Assembly (NCBI RefSeq): GCF_016056275.1
Contig: NZ_JAECZA010000032.1
Location: 1-41,494 of the forward strand
Reading direction: 5' to 3'
Length of the DNA stretch: 41,494 nucleotides
Origin: Dendronalium phyllosphericum CENA369
Lineage (GTDB): Bacteria > Cyanobacteriota > Cyanobacteriia > Cyanobacteriales > Nostocaceae
Of this stretch, positions 26,425 through 34,354 are shown in pieces. The notes under the pieces were generated by a model. It did no database searches and had not been told where the DNA came from. It worked only from the letters and a program-made list of their open reading frames with translations. Made by a program: the position numbers and the translations under genes. Each line of letters opens with the position of its first letter. The stretch's first letter is position 1.

Positions 26425-27336
26425 ATGAACTTAAAACGCCGTCAATTTTTGTTTTTGGGTAGCCTCAGCGCCATTGGTGCAGGATTTTTCGGTTGGGCAT
26501 TGACTCGCCAACACAGTCAAATTGCTAGTATGACTGATTCCGCGATCGCCGCCAACCCAGCTAAAAAAGACTTGCTGTTACGTTTTGTGTCTGTTGCTGA
26601 TACAGGAACTGGAGCTAAGGGACAGTATGCTGTAGCTGAGGCGATGAATTTTTATCACAAGCAAAATCCCTATGATTTAGTGGTTTTAGCTGGAGATAAT
26701 ATTTACAATAACGGCGAAATTGAGAAAATTAATGCAGTGTTTGAGCGTCCTTATCAAGCTTTGCTCAAGCAAGGTGTGAAATTTCAAGCTTGTTTGGGCA
26801 ATCACGATATTCGGACTGACAACGGCAATCCCCAAGTCCGCTATACTGGCTTTAATATGAAGGGACGTTACTATACATTTAAACGCGATCGCGTGCAATT
26901 TTTCGCTTTAGATACTAATGGTAATGCTGATTGGAAAAACCAGCTAGTTTGGTTAGAGCAAGAATTAAGTCGCAGTCAAGCTCGTTGGAAAGTAGTGTTT
27001 GGCCATCATCCAGTTTATGCTTCTGGTATCTATGGAAGTAATCCAGAGTTTATTAAAACTTTTACTCCTTTGTTTCAAAAATATGGCGTTCAACTATATA
27101 TCAACGGTCACGAACACCATTACGAACGCACTCGCTCGATTAACGGTACGACTTATTTAATTACTGGTAGTGGTGCGGGTACTCGTCCTGTAAAACATTC
27201 AGATTGGACGGAGTACTCTGCTGAGAAGTTAGGTTTTGCAGTGTATGAAGTGTATCCAGATAGAATAGAAGTTAACGCGATCGGTACTGATAAACGCGTG
27301 TTTGATAAAGGTGTTATTCAATTGAAATCAGCTTAA
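26425..27336 (+). CDS. Tat-exported metallophosphoesterase (purple acid phosphatase-like)
   Basis: 303 residues. The N-terminus MNLKRRQFLFLGSLSAIGAG has the twin arginines (R5, R6) and hydrophobic stretch of a Tat signal, so it is exported already folded with its metals. The calcineurin-like metal motifs are in order: D59 (VADTGTG), D91 (LAGDNIYNNG), GNHD (N126-D128), GHHPVYASG and GHEHHYER. The protein ends shortly after the last motif, as in short purple-acid-phosphatase relatives. It probably releases phosphate from organic esters outside the cytoplasm. No Pho-box is evident by eye upstream. ATG start; monocistronic. Confidence 0.88.
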   Translation: MNLKRRQFLFLGSLSAIGAGFFGWALTRQHSQIASMTDSAIAANPAKKDLLLRFVSVADTGTGAKGQYAVAEAMNFYHKQNPYDLVVLAGDNIYNNGEIEKINAVFERPYQALLKQGVKFQACLGNHDIRTDNGNPQVRYTGFNMKGRYYTFKRDRVQFFALDTNGNADWKNQLVWLEQELSRSQARWKVVFGHHPVYASGIYGSNPEFIKTFTPLFQKYGVQLYINGHEHHYERTRSINGTTYLITGSGAGTRPVKHSDWTEYSAEKLGFAVYEVYPDRIEVNAIGTDKRVFDKGVIQLKSA

Positions 27337-27400
27337 TTTCTGGCTGTATTTTTATTAACATAGGAGTGAAAATCAACTCTGTATTGCCCGAAACCCTTAG

Positions 27401-27426
27401 TAGGGGCGAACGGTCGTTCGCCCTTA
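27401..27426. repeat. Perfect hairpin between convergent genes
   Basis: GGGCGAACG (27404-27412) and CGTTCGCCC (27415-27423) pair over a two-base loop. This is a widespread cyanobacterial repeat type (GGGGCGAACGG...). It lies 68 bp after the phosphoesterase stop and 46 bp after the end of the convergent CAP gene, so it may act in termination, though no T-run follows. Confidence 0.7.
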
Positions 27427-27468
27427 CTTACATCATTTCACCAGATGTCTATTGATAAAGTTGTCGGG

Positions 27469-28062
27469 TTAACGCCGCAAAAATAACTGCGTAATGTAAT
27501 ATTTGTTGCCAACTCGCCACACGCCTATACCTGTTTCTTTAAACACAGGACGCAGAATATTTTCCCGGTGTCCAGGACTTTGCATCCAACCTTCAATCGC
27601 AACTGGCACGGGTTGAGAAATGTTCTGACTTTTGAACAAGTTTTCTCCTACCATCCAATAGGAGATACCACCAGCACTGACTCGATCTCGCAAGGTGCTA
27701 CCATCAGCACCAGTGTGGCTAAAGAAGTTTTTTTGCGCCATCAGTCGGCTGTATTTACGGGCTACCTGCGCTAGTTTTTGATTATTTTGTAAGGGCTGTA
27801 GTTTGTTTTTTTGGCGCACTTGGTTGATGCCTTGGCGCACTGCTGTCTCCATTTGAGTAATTTGAGCCGATTGAGGAAGAACAGGGGGCTGTGAGGGGTT
27901 ATTTGATGGTAGTTGAATGTCTGGTAAGGGAGGTAAATACTCAATTACTCGTTCGCACCCAGTTAAATTAAATGCGATCGCTACCCATCCTACCCAAATC
28001 ATCCGAGATAATTGCTGCTTGTGTTTTCCAGTCACCCAATGGCATACTACTTGCCATTCCAT
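27469..28062 (-). CDS. CAP-domain (SCP/PR1-like) lipoprotein
   Basis: 197 residues. A basic N-region and hydrophobic stretch end in the lipobox LTGC (about 33-36), so it is probably a lipid-anchored envelope protein. The C-terminal 130 residues are a CAP domain: VRQGINQVRQKNKLQPLQ, ARKYSRLMAQKNFFSHTGADG, VGENLFKSQ and the final HRENILRPVFKETGIGVW. The histidines and glutamate of the CAP cavity are present. Bacterial CAP proteins have varied, mostly undefined roles. ATG 28062 is kept because it gives the signal peptide its positive charge; an internal Met at 28002 is the alternative. Confidence 0.85.
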   Translation of the reverse strand: MEWQVVCHWVTGKHKQQLSRMIWVGWVAIAFNLTGCERVIEYLPPLPDIQLPSNNPSQPPVLPQSAQITQMETAVRQGINQVRQKNKLQPLQNNQKLAQVARKYSRLMAQKNFFSHTGADGSTLRDRVSAGGISYWMVGENLFKSQNISQPVPVAIEGWMQSPGHRENILRPVFKETGIGVWRVGNKYYITQLFLRR

Positions 28063-28296
28063 GAAGTCACCTCTGTATCAATTTTCTTTCAAACAGTTAT
28101 TTGCTGCTCAAACAGCAAAATGGTAAAGATAAATTGAGTCTAACGAATGGAGGATAATGAAATAAATCTAATGAAATCAAGAAAATCTGAGAAAAGTATT
28201 GCAATTTTTAAGATAAATTAGATTCCGAAATTGCAATCGGCATCACAAGAATCAGTTTTTTATTGATTATTTTCCCCAAACAAAGTCGAGAGTTAG

Positions 28297-31173
28297 ATGA
28301 CCGGAGTTAAGGCAGCAATTTCTCACAACTTCTTTACTAGAGGTGGTGAAATGGGAAAGCTCATCCAGAGCATCAATTGGGCTGCCACACCGCTCGGCTC
28401 TGTCAAAACTTGGTCGCCTAGTTTACGAAACTCTCTCAGTATTTGCCTCACATCTCCCTTACCGATCGCCCTTTTCTGGGGTACAGATTTAGTTCAGTTA
28501 TATAACGATGCCTATCGTTTGATATTGGGAAGAAAGCATCCCCAAGCAATGGGACAGCCAGCCCAGGAATGTTGGTCGGAAATCTGGGACGCGATGCAAC
28601 TAATATTAGAAGGTGTCTTGCATACAGGTCAAGCAACACAGTTAGATAATCAGCTACTTTTGCTCGATCGCTATGGCGATGTTGAGGAATGCTACTTCAG
28701 TTTTTCTTATAGCCCCATTTATGATGAGATGGGAGCGATCGCTGGAGTATTTACAACAGTCACGCAAACCACAGAGCAAGTTTTAGGAGAGCGCCGCCTG
28801 CTAACTTTGGGAGAATTAGCTAGCAATACTGCCGAGGTAAAGACCATTGAAGAAGCCTGCCGCGTCAGCATCGATACGCTATCCAGAAATCCCCACGATC
28901 TCCCGTTTGCCTTGCTGTACTTGATAGAAGCTGATGGCAAAGCACGACTAATCAAAACCGCAGGAATAGATAGAGAAACTGCTGCTAGTCCTACATCAGT
29001 GGACTTGACTCAGGATATGGAAACATGGTGTATGGCACGAGTTAGCCAGACCAAGCAAGTAGAAATTGTAAATGATTTAGCAACTCGTTTCGGGACATTG
29101 CCGGGTGGTGTATGGAATATATCGCCAGCTGCGGCTTTAGTGATGCCGCTTTTTCAAGCTGGTAAATCTGGGTTAAGAGGATTTCTGATTGTGGGGATTA
29201 GCCCTTGTCGTCAGTTTGATTCCAAGTACCAAGACTTTTTAATTTTGGTTGCCAATCATCTCGCAAATGCGATCGCTAACGTCCGCGCCAACGCAGAAAT
29301 AGAACTGAGTTCGATTGCCAACGCATTGCCAGTTTTAATCTCTTTTGTGGATTCAGAACAACGTTATCGCTTTTGCAACCGAGCGTATGAAGTATGGTTT
29401 GGACGTTCGGCAACAGAAATTTATGGCAAGTATCTGTGGGAGGCTTTGGGTGAATCTGTTTATGAAGCGATTCGTCCCTACGTACAACAGGTATTAACAG
29501 GAAAGCAAGTTACTTTTGAAACTCAGGCAGCTTATAAAGATGGTGGAACGCGCTACATTAGGGCTACATACGTTCCTCAACTCGATAGCCTGGGAACTGT
29601 TGAAGGATTTGTAGTCTTAGTCAACGATATTAGCGAACCCAAACTCGTTGAGGAAGCTTTGCAGCAAAGTGAAGAGCGGTTTCGCGTCTTAGCTGAAACC
29701 GTTCCCGATATTTTGTTTATTGCCACCTCTGAGGGAGGCTATGAGTATTTAAATCCAAAGTGGTATGCTTACACAGGACTTATACCAGAGACATCTCTAG
29801 ATTGGGAATGGGTAGAGGCAGTTCACCCAGGCGATCGCCAGCAGGTTGCTGCTAGTTGGTTAGAAACAGTACAGCAAGGACACTTCTGGGAGAGCCGATA
29901 TCGTCTGCGGTCAAAAGATGGGACTTACCGTTATTTTTGGGCGCGTGCCTTACCTGTCAAAAAAGATAGCAGAACGATTCAATGGATTGGCGCGATCGCA
30001 GATATCGACAACCTCGTGCGAGCAGAGTCAGCGCTCCGCAGTAGCGAGGAACGTTTAAAACTCGCTTCTCAAGCTGCCAAACTAGGTACATTTGAATGGA
30101 ATATTCAAACAAATCAAGTCTTTTGGTCTGAAGAAGAGACTTTGTATGGCTTACCAGCTGCAAGCTTCGCTGACGAGTACCGCAATTGGCTACAGATAGT
30201 GCATCCTGACGATATCGAACAAGCCCAGCAAGATTTATTACAAGCAGTCGCTAGTTGCACCAATTTGGATACTGAATTTCGGATTATTTTGCCTGATGGT
30301 AGTGGGCGCTGGCTGGCTGCCAAAGCCCAAGTTTTTTGCGACAGTAACAATCAACCTTTTCGGATGATTGGGATGAATGAAGACATCACTGAGCGCAAGC
30401 AAGCAGAAGCCGAAATTCGCCAACTCAATGAAAGCTTGGAGCAACGAATTAAAGAACGCACTGCCCAACTAGAAGCCGCTAACAAGGAACTAGAATCCTT
30501 TTCTTATTCGGTGTCTCATGACTTGCGCGCCCCATTTCGCCATATAGCCGGATTTGTAGAATTACTGCAAAAGCGGTTGAATTCAACGAGTTTAGATGAA
30601 ACGAGTCAGCGTTATTTAAAAACGATCGCAACAACTGCAAAACAAGCAGGCATACTAATCGATGAGTTACTGACATTTTCTCGTATGGGGCGCACTGAGA
30701 TGCGTTATATCAATTTAGATATGCAGCAATTGGTGCAAGAAGTGCAACGCGATTTAATAACACAAACCAAAGGACGCACAATTTATTTGCACATTGAGCC
30801 ACTGCCCCAAGTGCAAGGCGACCCTTCCATGCTCAGGCTAGTCCTTCGCAACTTGATAGATAATGCTGTTAAATATACCCAGACTCGCACCTTTGCAGAA
30901 GTCACCATTGGTAGTACTAATAATGAAGACGAAGTTGTATTTTTTGTGCGAGATAACGGTGTTGGCTTTAGTATGCAGTATGTGCATAAATTGTTTGGTG
31001 TATTTCAACGCTTACATAACGAATCACAATTTGAAGGTACGGGTGTAGGGTTAGCCAACGTACAACGCATTATTTCTCGACATAACGGCCGAGTTTGGGC
31101 AGAGGGTATAGTTGGCAATGGAGCCACCTTCTACTTCTCACTCCCTAAGCTGTCCAAAAAGGAAAGTGAATGA
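28297..31173 (+). CDS. Multi-sensor histidine kinase (PAS/GAF/PAS-PAS-PAS)
   Basis: A 958-residue soluble sensor kinase. Residues 1-160 hold a divergent PAS-like domain and about 165-330 a GAF domain. Three PAS domains follow (about 335-450, 455-575, 580-705), then a coiled coil (LNESLEQRIKERTAQLEAAN). The HisKA H box is SYSVSHDLRAPFRH with H741. The ATPase has LRNLIDNAVKYTQ, RDNGVGFS, the F box KLFGVFQRLH and GTGVGLANVQRI. No membrane segment is seen. The catalytic part is of the phytochrome/Cph1-associated type. Its stop overlaps the response regulator start by 4 bp, so the two are a cognate pair. The signal is unknown; no conserved bilin-binding Cys motif was recognised. Confidence 0.93.
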   Translation: MTGVKAAISHNFFTRGGEMGKLIQSINWAATPLGSVKTWSPSLRNSLSICLTSPLPIALFWGTDLVQLYNDAYRLILGRKHPQAMGQPAQECWSEIWDAMQLILEGVLHTGQATQLDNQLLLLDRYGDVEECYFSFSYSPIYDEMGAIAGVFTTVTQTTEQVLGERRLLTLGELASNTAEVKTIEEACRVSIDTLSRNPHDLPFALLYLIEADGKARLIKTAGIDRETAASPTSVDLTQDMETWCMARVSQTKQVEIVNDLATRFGTLPGGVWNISPAAALVMPLFQAGKSGLRGFLIVGISPCRQFDSKYQDFLILVANHLANAIANVRANAEIELSSIANALPVLISFVDSEQRYRFCNRAYEVWFGRSATEIYGKYLWEALGESVYEAIRPYVQQVLTGKQVTFETQAAYKDGGTRYIRATYVPQLDSLGTVEGFVVLVNDISEPKLVEEALQQSEERFRVLAETVPDILFIATSEGGYEYLNPKWYAYTGLIPETSLDWEWVEAVHPGDRQQVAASWLETVQQGHFWESRYRLRSKDGTYRYFWARALPVKKDSRTIQWIGAIADIDNLVRAESALRSSEERLKLASQAAKLGTFEWNIQTNQVFWSEEETLYGLPAASFADEYRNWLQIVHPDDIEQAQQDLLQAVASCTNLDTEFRIILPDGSGRWLAAKAQVFCDSNNQPFRMIGMNEDITERKQAEAEIRQLNESLEQRIKERTAQLEAANKELESFSYSVSHDLRAPFRHIAGFVELLQKRLNSTSLDETSQRYLKTIATTAKQAGILIDELLTFSRMGRTEMRYINLDMQQLVQEVQRDLITQTKGRTIYLHIEPLPQVQGDPSMLRLVLRNLIDNAVKYTQTRTFAEVTIGSTNNEDEVVFFVRDNGVGFSMQYVHKLFGVFQRLHNESQFEGTGVGLANVQRIISRHNGRVWAEGIVGNGATFYFSLPKLSKKESE

Positions 31174-31634
31174 AAGAACTCAAGCGAATTCTACTGATTG
31201 AAGACAGTACCAACGATGCAGAGTTAATACTGGCTGCTTTATCGGAAAACCATCTTGCGAATGAAGTAGTAGTAGTACGTGATGGCGAGGAAGCGCTGGA
31301 TTATCTTTATCGTCGAGGGCTGTTTCGATTGCGGATGGAGGGGAATCCTGTTGTAGTGTTGCTTGATTTAAAATTACCTAAAATCGATGGATTAGAAGTC
31401 CTGGCGCAAATCAAATCTGACCAAAAAATGCGATTAATTCCGATTGTGGTACTCACATCTTCTCGTGAGGAGCCAGACTTAGTTCGATGTTATGAATTAG
31501 GCGTTAATGCTTATGTTGTCAAGCCTGTAGATTACCATCAGTTTGTTGATGCCATCAAAGGTGTGGGATTGTTTTGGGCAGTAATCAATCAGCCACCTCC
31601 TGGCGCTTTACCTCCGGCATCTTATCGTCAATGA
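31170..31634 (+). CDS. Rcp1-like single-domain response regulator
   Basis: 154 residues, a receiver domain only. LLIEDSTNDAELI gives the acidic pair E11/D12, phosphoacceptor D66 lies in VVLLDLKLPKIDGLEVL, the conserved Thr is in VVLTSSREEPD, and the Lys is in AYVVKPVDYHQF. The inserted segment RRGLFRLRMEGNP before D66 is typical of Rcp1-type regulators that pair with phytochrome-like kinases. With no output domain it must act by protein-protein contact or phosphorelay. It overlaps the kinase gene by 4 bp. Confidence 0.94.
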   Translation: MKELKRILLIEDSTNDAELILAALSENHLANEVVVVRDGEEALDYLYRRGLFRLRMEGNPVVVLLDLKLPKIDGLEVLAQIKSDQKMRLIPIVVLTSSREEPDLVRCYELGVNAYVVKPVDYHQFVDAIKGVGLFWAVINQPPPGALPPASYRQ

Positions 31635-31960
31635 AGGGAACAGGGGGGATTTTATAGGTATTGATTTTGTGTAGCCGCGATTTCTAATCGCTTGAATTAC
31701 TATCTTTGCTGTCCTAACCTGCATAACTACGGCTATAACTACAAAACTTGCTTTCAGGAATAACTCATGATACCGTAAAGCTAACAAAATACGGTAAATC
31801 GCTCGGTATATAGTAGTAAATAGAAAATAGTTAAAAATTGTTTGGTTCGCACCATGCAATCAAATTTCTGTATGCAATTTTTTCTGCAAATTTTAGTTGT
31901 TGTTACTAACAGCAAAGTTTGATAAATAATCAGTTTTTAACACTATAAAGGTGTAAGTTC
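31635..31960. promoter_or_regulatory. Upstream region of sfnG with an inverted repeat
   Basis: A 326-bp spacer with no gene. It holds a small hairpin repeat (GCGATT-TCT-AATCGC near 31676) and the perfect inverted repeat TACCGTA (31771-31777) / TACGGTA (31790-31796), spaced like an operator half-site pair. The latter lies about 165 bp upstream of sfnG. A LysR-type site for sulfur control is possible but inferred only. Confidence 0.4.
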
Positions 31961-33055
31961 ATAGATATTAAGTTTGCGTATTGGGTTCCTAATGTGAGTG
32001 GGGGATTGGTAGTTAGTAAAATTCCCCAACGTACAGATTGGACTTTTGATTACAACGCAAAGCTAGCTCAAACAGCCGAGCAAGTGGGTTTTGACTATGC
32101 TTTAGCTCAAGCTCGGTTTATTGCCAGCTACGGTGCAGAATATCAGTTAGAAGCGCTCTCGACAGTAGCAGCTTTAGCACCACTAACCGAGCGGCTGAAA
32201 TTGATTGCTGCCGTTCATCCAGGCCTATGGCATCCTGGTGTAGTTGCCAAAATGGGTTCGACAATTGATTTTATTTCTCAAGGTCGCTTCTGCTTAAATG
32301 TTGTCAGCGGCTGGTTCAAAGGCGAATTCACGATTTATGGCGAACCCTGGTTAGATCATGATGAACGCTATCGTCGTTCAGAAGAATTTATCCGCGTGTT
32401 GAAAGGCATGTGGACAAAAGATGATTTCCACTTCAGAGGCGACTTTTACCGCATTAATGGTGGTTGGGTAAAACCGAAACCAGTTAACCAAAATCCACAT
32501 CCAGAAATCTTCCAAGGTGGTAATTCCAAAGCGGCGCGGCGCATGGCATCTCGTGTATCCGACTGGTATTTCATGAATGGCAATACTATCGAAGGCGTAC
32601 AAGAGCAAATTCAGGAAGTATCCGCTCTAGCACGTCAAGAAGGACGTAAGGTGAAGTTTGGTCTCAATGCTTTCATTCTGGTACGAGATACCGAAGCAGA
32701 AGCCCATGCTGTGTTGCGAGAGATTATTGCTCAGGCCGATAAAGAAGCTGTAGAAGGATTTGGAGAGGCCGTGAAACATGCAGGAGCTTCTACTCACGAG
32801 CGGCAAGGAATGTGGGCAAATTCCAATTTTGAAGACTTAGTACAGTACAACGACGGTTTTAGAACAGGCTTGATTGGTACAGCAGAGCAAGTCGCCGATC
32901 GCATTCGTCAATACTACGAAGTAGGTGTAGATTTAATTCTTGGCGGCTTTTTGCACTATAGCGACGACTTAGCAGCATTCGGACATTCAGTCATTCCTTT
33001 AGTACGAGAAATTGAAGCACGTCGTCGGACAACCGATGAGTTAGTAACTGTGTGA
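31961..33055 (+). CDS. sfnG: SfnG-type dimethylsulfone monooxygenase (FMNH2-dependent, LLM family)
   Basis: The family's conserved N-terminus, IKFAYWVPNVSGGLV followed by QRTDWTFDYN, is fully encoded in frame. It begins at codon ATA 31961 (then GAT ATT AAG TTT), with AAAGGTG seven bases upstream. No ATG, GTG or TTG lies between the in-frame stop at 31946-31948 and GTG 31994, and starting at that GTG would delete the first beta strand. I therefore give 31961 (364 residues) as the likely start, GTG 31994 (353 residues) as the conservative one. SfnG oxidises dimethylsulfone to methanesulfinate using reduced FMN. Other family signs are FCLNVVSGWFKGEF and WLDHDERYRRSEEFI. sfnB follows 51 bp downstream. 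Confidence 0.85.
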   Translation: MDIKFAYWVPNVSGGLVVSKIPQRTDWTFDYNAKLAQTAEQVGFDYALAQARFIASYGAEYQLEALSTVAALAPLTERLKLIAAVHPGLWHPGVVAKMGSTIDFISQGRFCLNVVSGWFKGEFTIYGEPWLDHDERYRRSEEFIRVLKGMWTKDDFHFRGDFYRINGGWVKPKPVNQNPHPEIFQGGNSKAARRMASRVSDWYFMNGNTIEGVQEQIQEVSALARQEGRKVKFGLNAFILVRDTEAEAHAVLREIIAQADKEAVEGFGEAVKHAGASTHERQGMWANSNFEDLVQYNDGFRTGLIGTAEQVADRIRQYYEVGVDLILGGFLHYSDDLAAFGHSVIPLVREIEARRRTTDELVTV

Positions 33056-33106
33056 ATCTACAAAGATTCTCAATCAGTAAATACACAAGTAGTAAAGGTA
33101 AAATTT

Positions 33107-34315
33107 ATGACGACTACAATTAGTACCGAACAAAAAGCTCATGTAATCGCTAATGATGCCGAAGCGATCGCGATCGCTCGTGAATTGGCTGCTGATTTTG
33201 CCAAAGAAGATTCACAGCGCGATCGACAACGACGTTTACCCTATGAAGAGGTGAAAAAGTTTTCTGCTAGTGGGTTGTGGGGGATTACAGTTCCCAAAGA
33301 ATATGGTGGTGCGTTTGTATCTCATGCCACTCTGGCAGAAGTCATCAAAATTATCTCCGAAGCAGATTCCAGCCTCGGACAAATTCCTCAAAATCACCTC
33401 TACATGGTGGAGGCAATTCGTCTAGATGGCACAGACGAACAAAAGCACTTTTTCTTTGATTTGGTATTGCAAGGTAAAAGGTTTGGCAATGCCTTTTCAG
33501 AAATTGGTACTAAGTCTGTAACCGATATCCGGACGCGTTTAGAAAAGTCTCGCGATGAATATGTTCTCAATGGGCGTAAATATTATTCTGCTGGCGCTTT
33601 GTTAGCGCATTGGATTCCAGTAATTGCTGCTAACGATGAAGGTAAAACGGTAATTGCATTTATAGAGCGAGACGCACAAGGAATAACTTTACTTGATGAC
33701 TGGACAAGCTTTGGACAGCGAACCACCGCTAGCGGCACAACCATTCTTGAGAATGTCAAAGTCAAACCAGAGCATGTGATTCCCCATTACCTAGCCTTTG
33801 AACGTGCCACACCTATGGGCGCTGTCGCTCAGATTATTCAAGCTGCTGTAGATGTGGGAATTGCCAAAGCAGCTGTACGAGACACAATAGACTTTGTTCG
33901 CAACCATACTCGTCCTTGGGTTGATAGTAATTTAGAACATGGTTATGACGATCCTTTGACTATCCATAACCTCGGACAAGTTCAAATCCAGGTTCATGCT
34001 GCCGAAGCATTGCTCAAGCGTGCTGGTGAGTTTATTGATGTGGCAAACGCTTCCGGCTTGGAAGAAGCCAAGGTAGTTGAGGCTTCTATTGCAGTTGCTG
34101 AAGCAAAAGCATTGGCAACGGAAGCATCATTGCTAGCAACTAATAAATTGTTTGAACTAGCAGGTACTAAATCGACCTTAGAGCAATTTAACTACGATCG
34201 CCATTGGCGCAATGCCAGAGCGCATACCTTACACGATCCCGTGCGTTGGAAATACTACGCTGTGGGTAACTACTTTCTCAACAACGTCAATCCACCACGC
34301 CATCCCTGGTTGTGA
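33107..34315 (+). CDS. sfnB: SfnB-family sulfur acquisition oxidoreductase (acyl-CoA dehydrogenase fold)
   Basis: 402 residues with the acyl-CoA dehydrogenase fold. The N-terminal helical part contains FSASGLWGITVPKEYGG and SLGQIPQNHLYMVEA. The middle strands include FGNAFSEIGTKSVTDIRT and DDWTSFGQRTTASGTT, and the C-terminal helices end at HDPVRWKYYAVGNYFLNN. The match to SfnB-type proteins, which accompany sfnG and ssu genes, is better than to fatty-acid dehydrogenases. It is flavin-binding by family; its substrate in sulfone or sulfonate use is not established. The gene contains overlapping HIP1 sites (GCGATCGCGATCGC near 33164). It probably forms an operon with sfnG. It is followed by AAGGCAG repeats and convergent UPF0182. 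Confidence 0.88.
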   Translation: MTTTISTEQKAHVIANDAEAIAIARELAADFAKEDSQRDRQRRLPYEEVKKFSASGLWGITVPKEYGGAFVSHATLAEVIKIISEADSSLGQIPQNHLYMVEAIRLDGTDEQKHFFFDLVLQGKRFGNAFSEIGTKSVTDIRTRLEKSRDEYVLNGRKYYSAGALLAHWIPVIAANDEGKTVIAFIERDAQGITLLDDWTSFGQRTTASGTTILENVKVKPEHVIPHYLAFERATPMGAVAQIIQAAVDVGIAKAAVRDTIDFVRNHTRPWVDSNLEHGYDDPLTIHNLGQVQIQVHAAEALLKRAGEFIDVANASGLEEAKVVEASIAVAEAKALATEASLLATNKLFELAGTKSTLEQFNYDRHWRNARAHTLHDPVRWKYYAVGNYFLNNVNPPRHPWL

Positions 34316-34317
34316 TA

Positions 34318-34352
34318 AATAGAAGGCAGAAGGCAAAAGGCAGGAGGCAGGA
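34318..34352. repeat. AGAAGGCAGAAGGCAAAAGGCAGG heptad-like repeat
   Basis: The 39-bp spacer between convergent sfnB and the UPF0182 gene consists almost wholly of AAGGCAG-type units (about five, imperfect). Confidence 0.75.
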
Positions 34353-34354
34353 GC

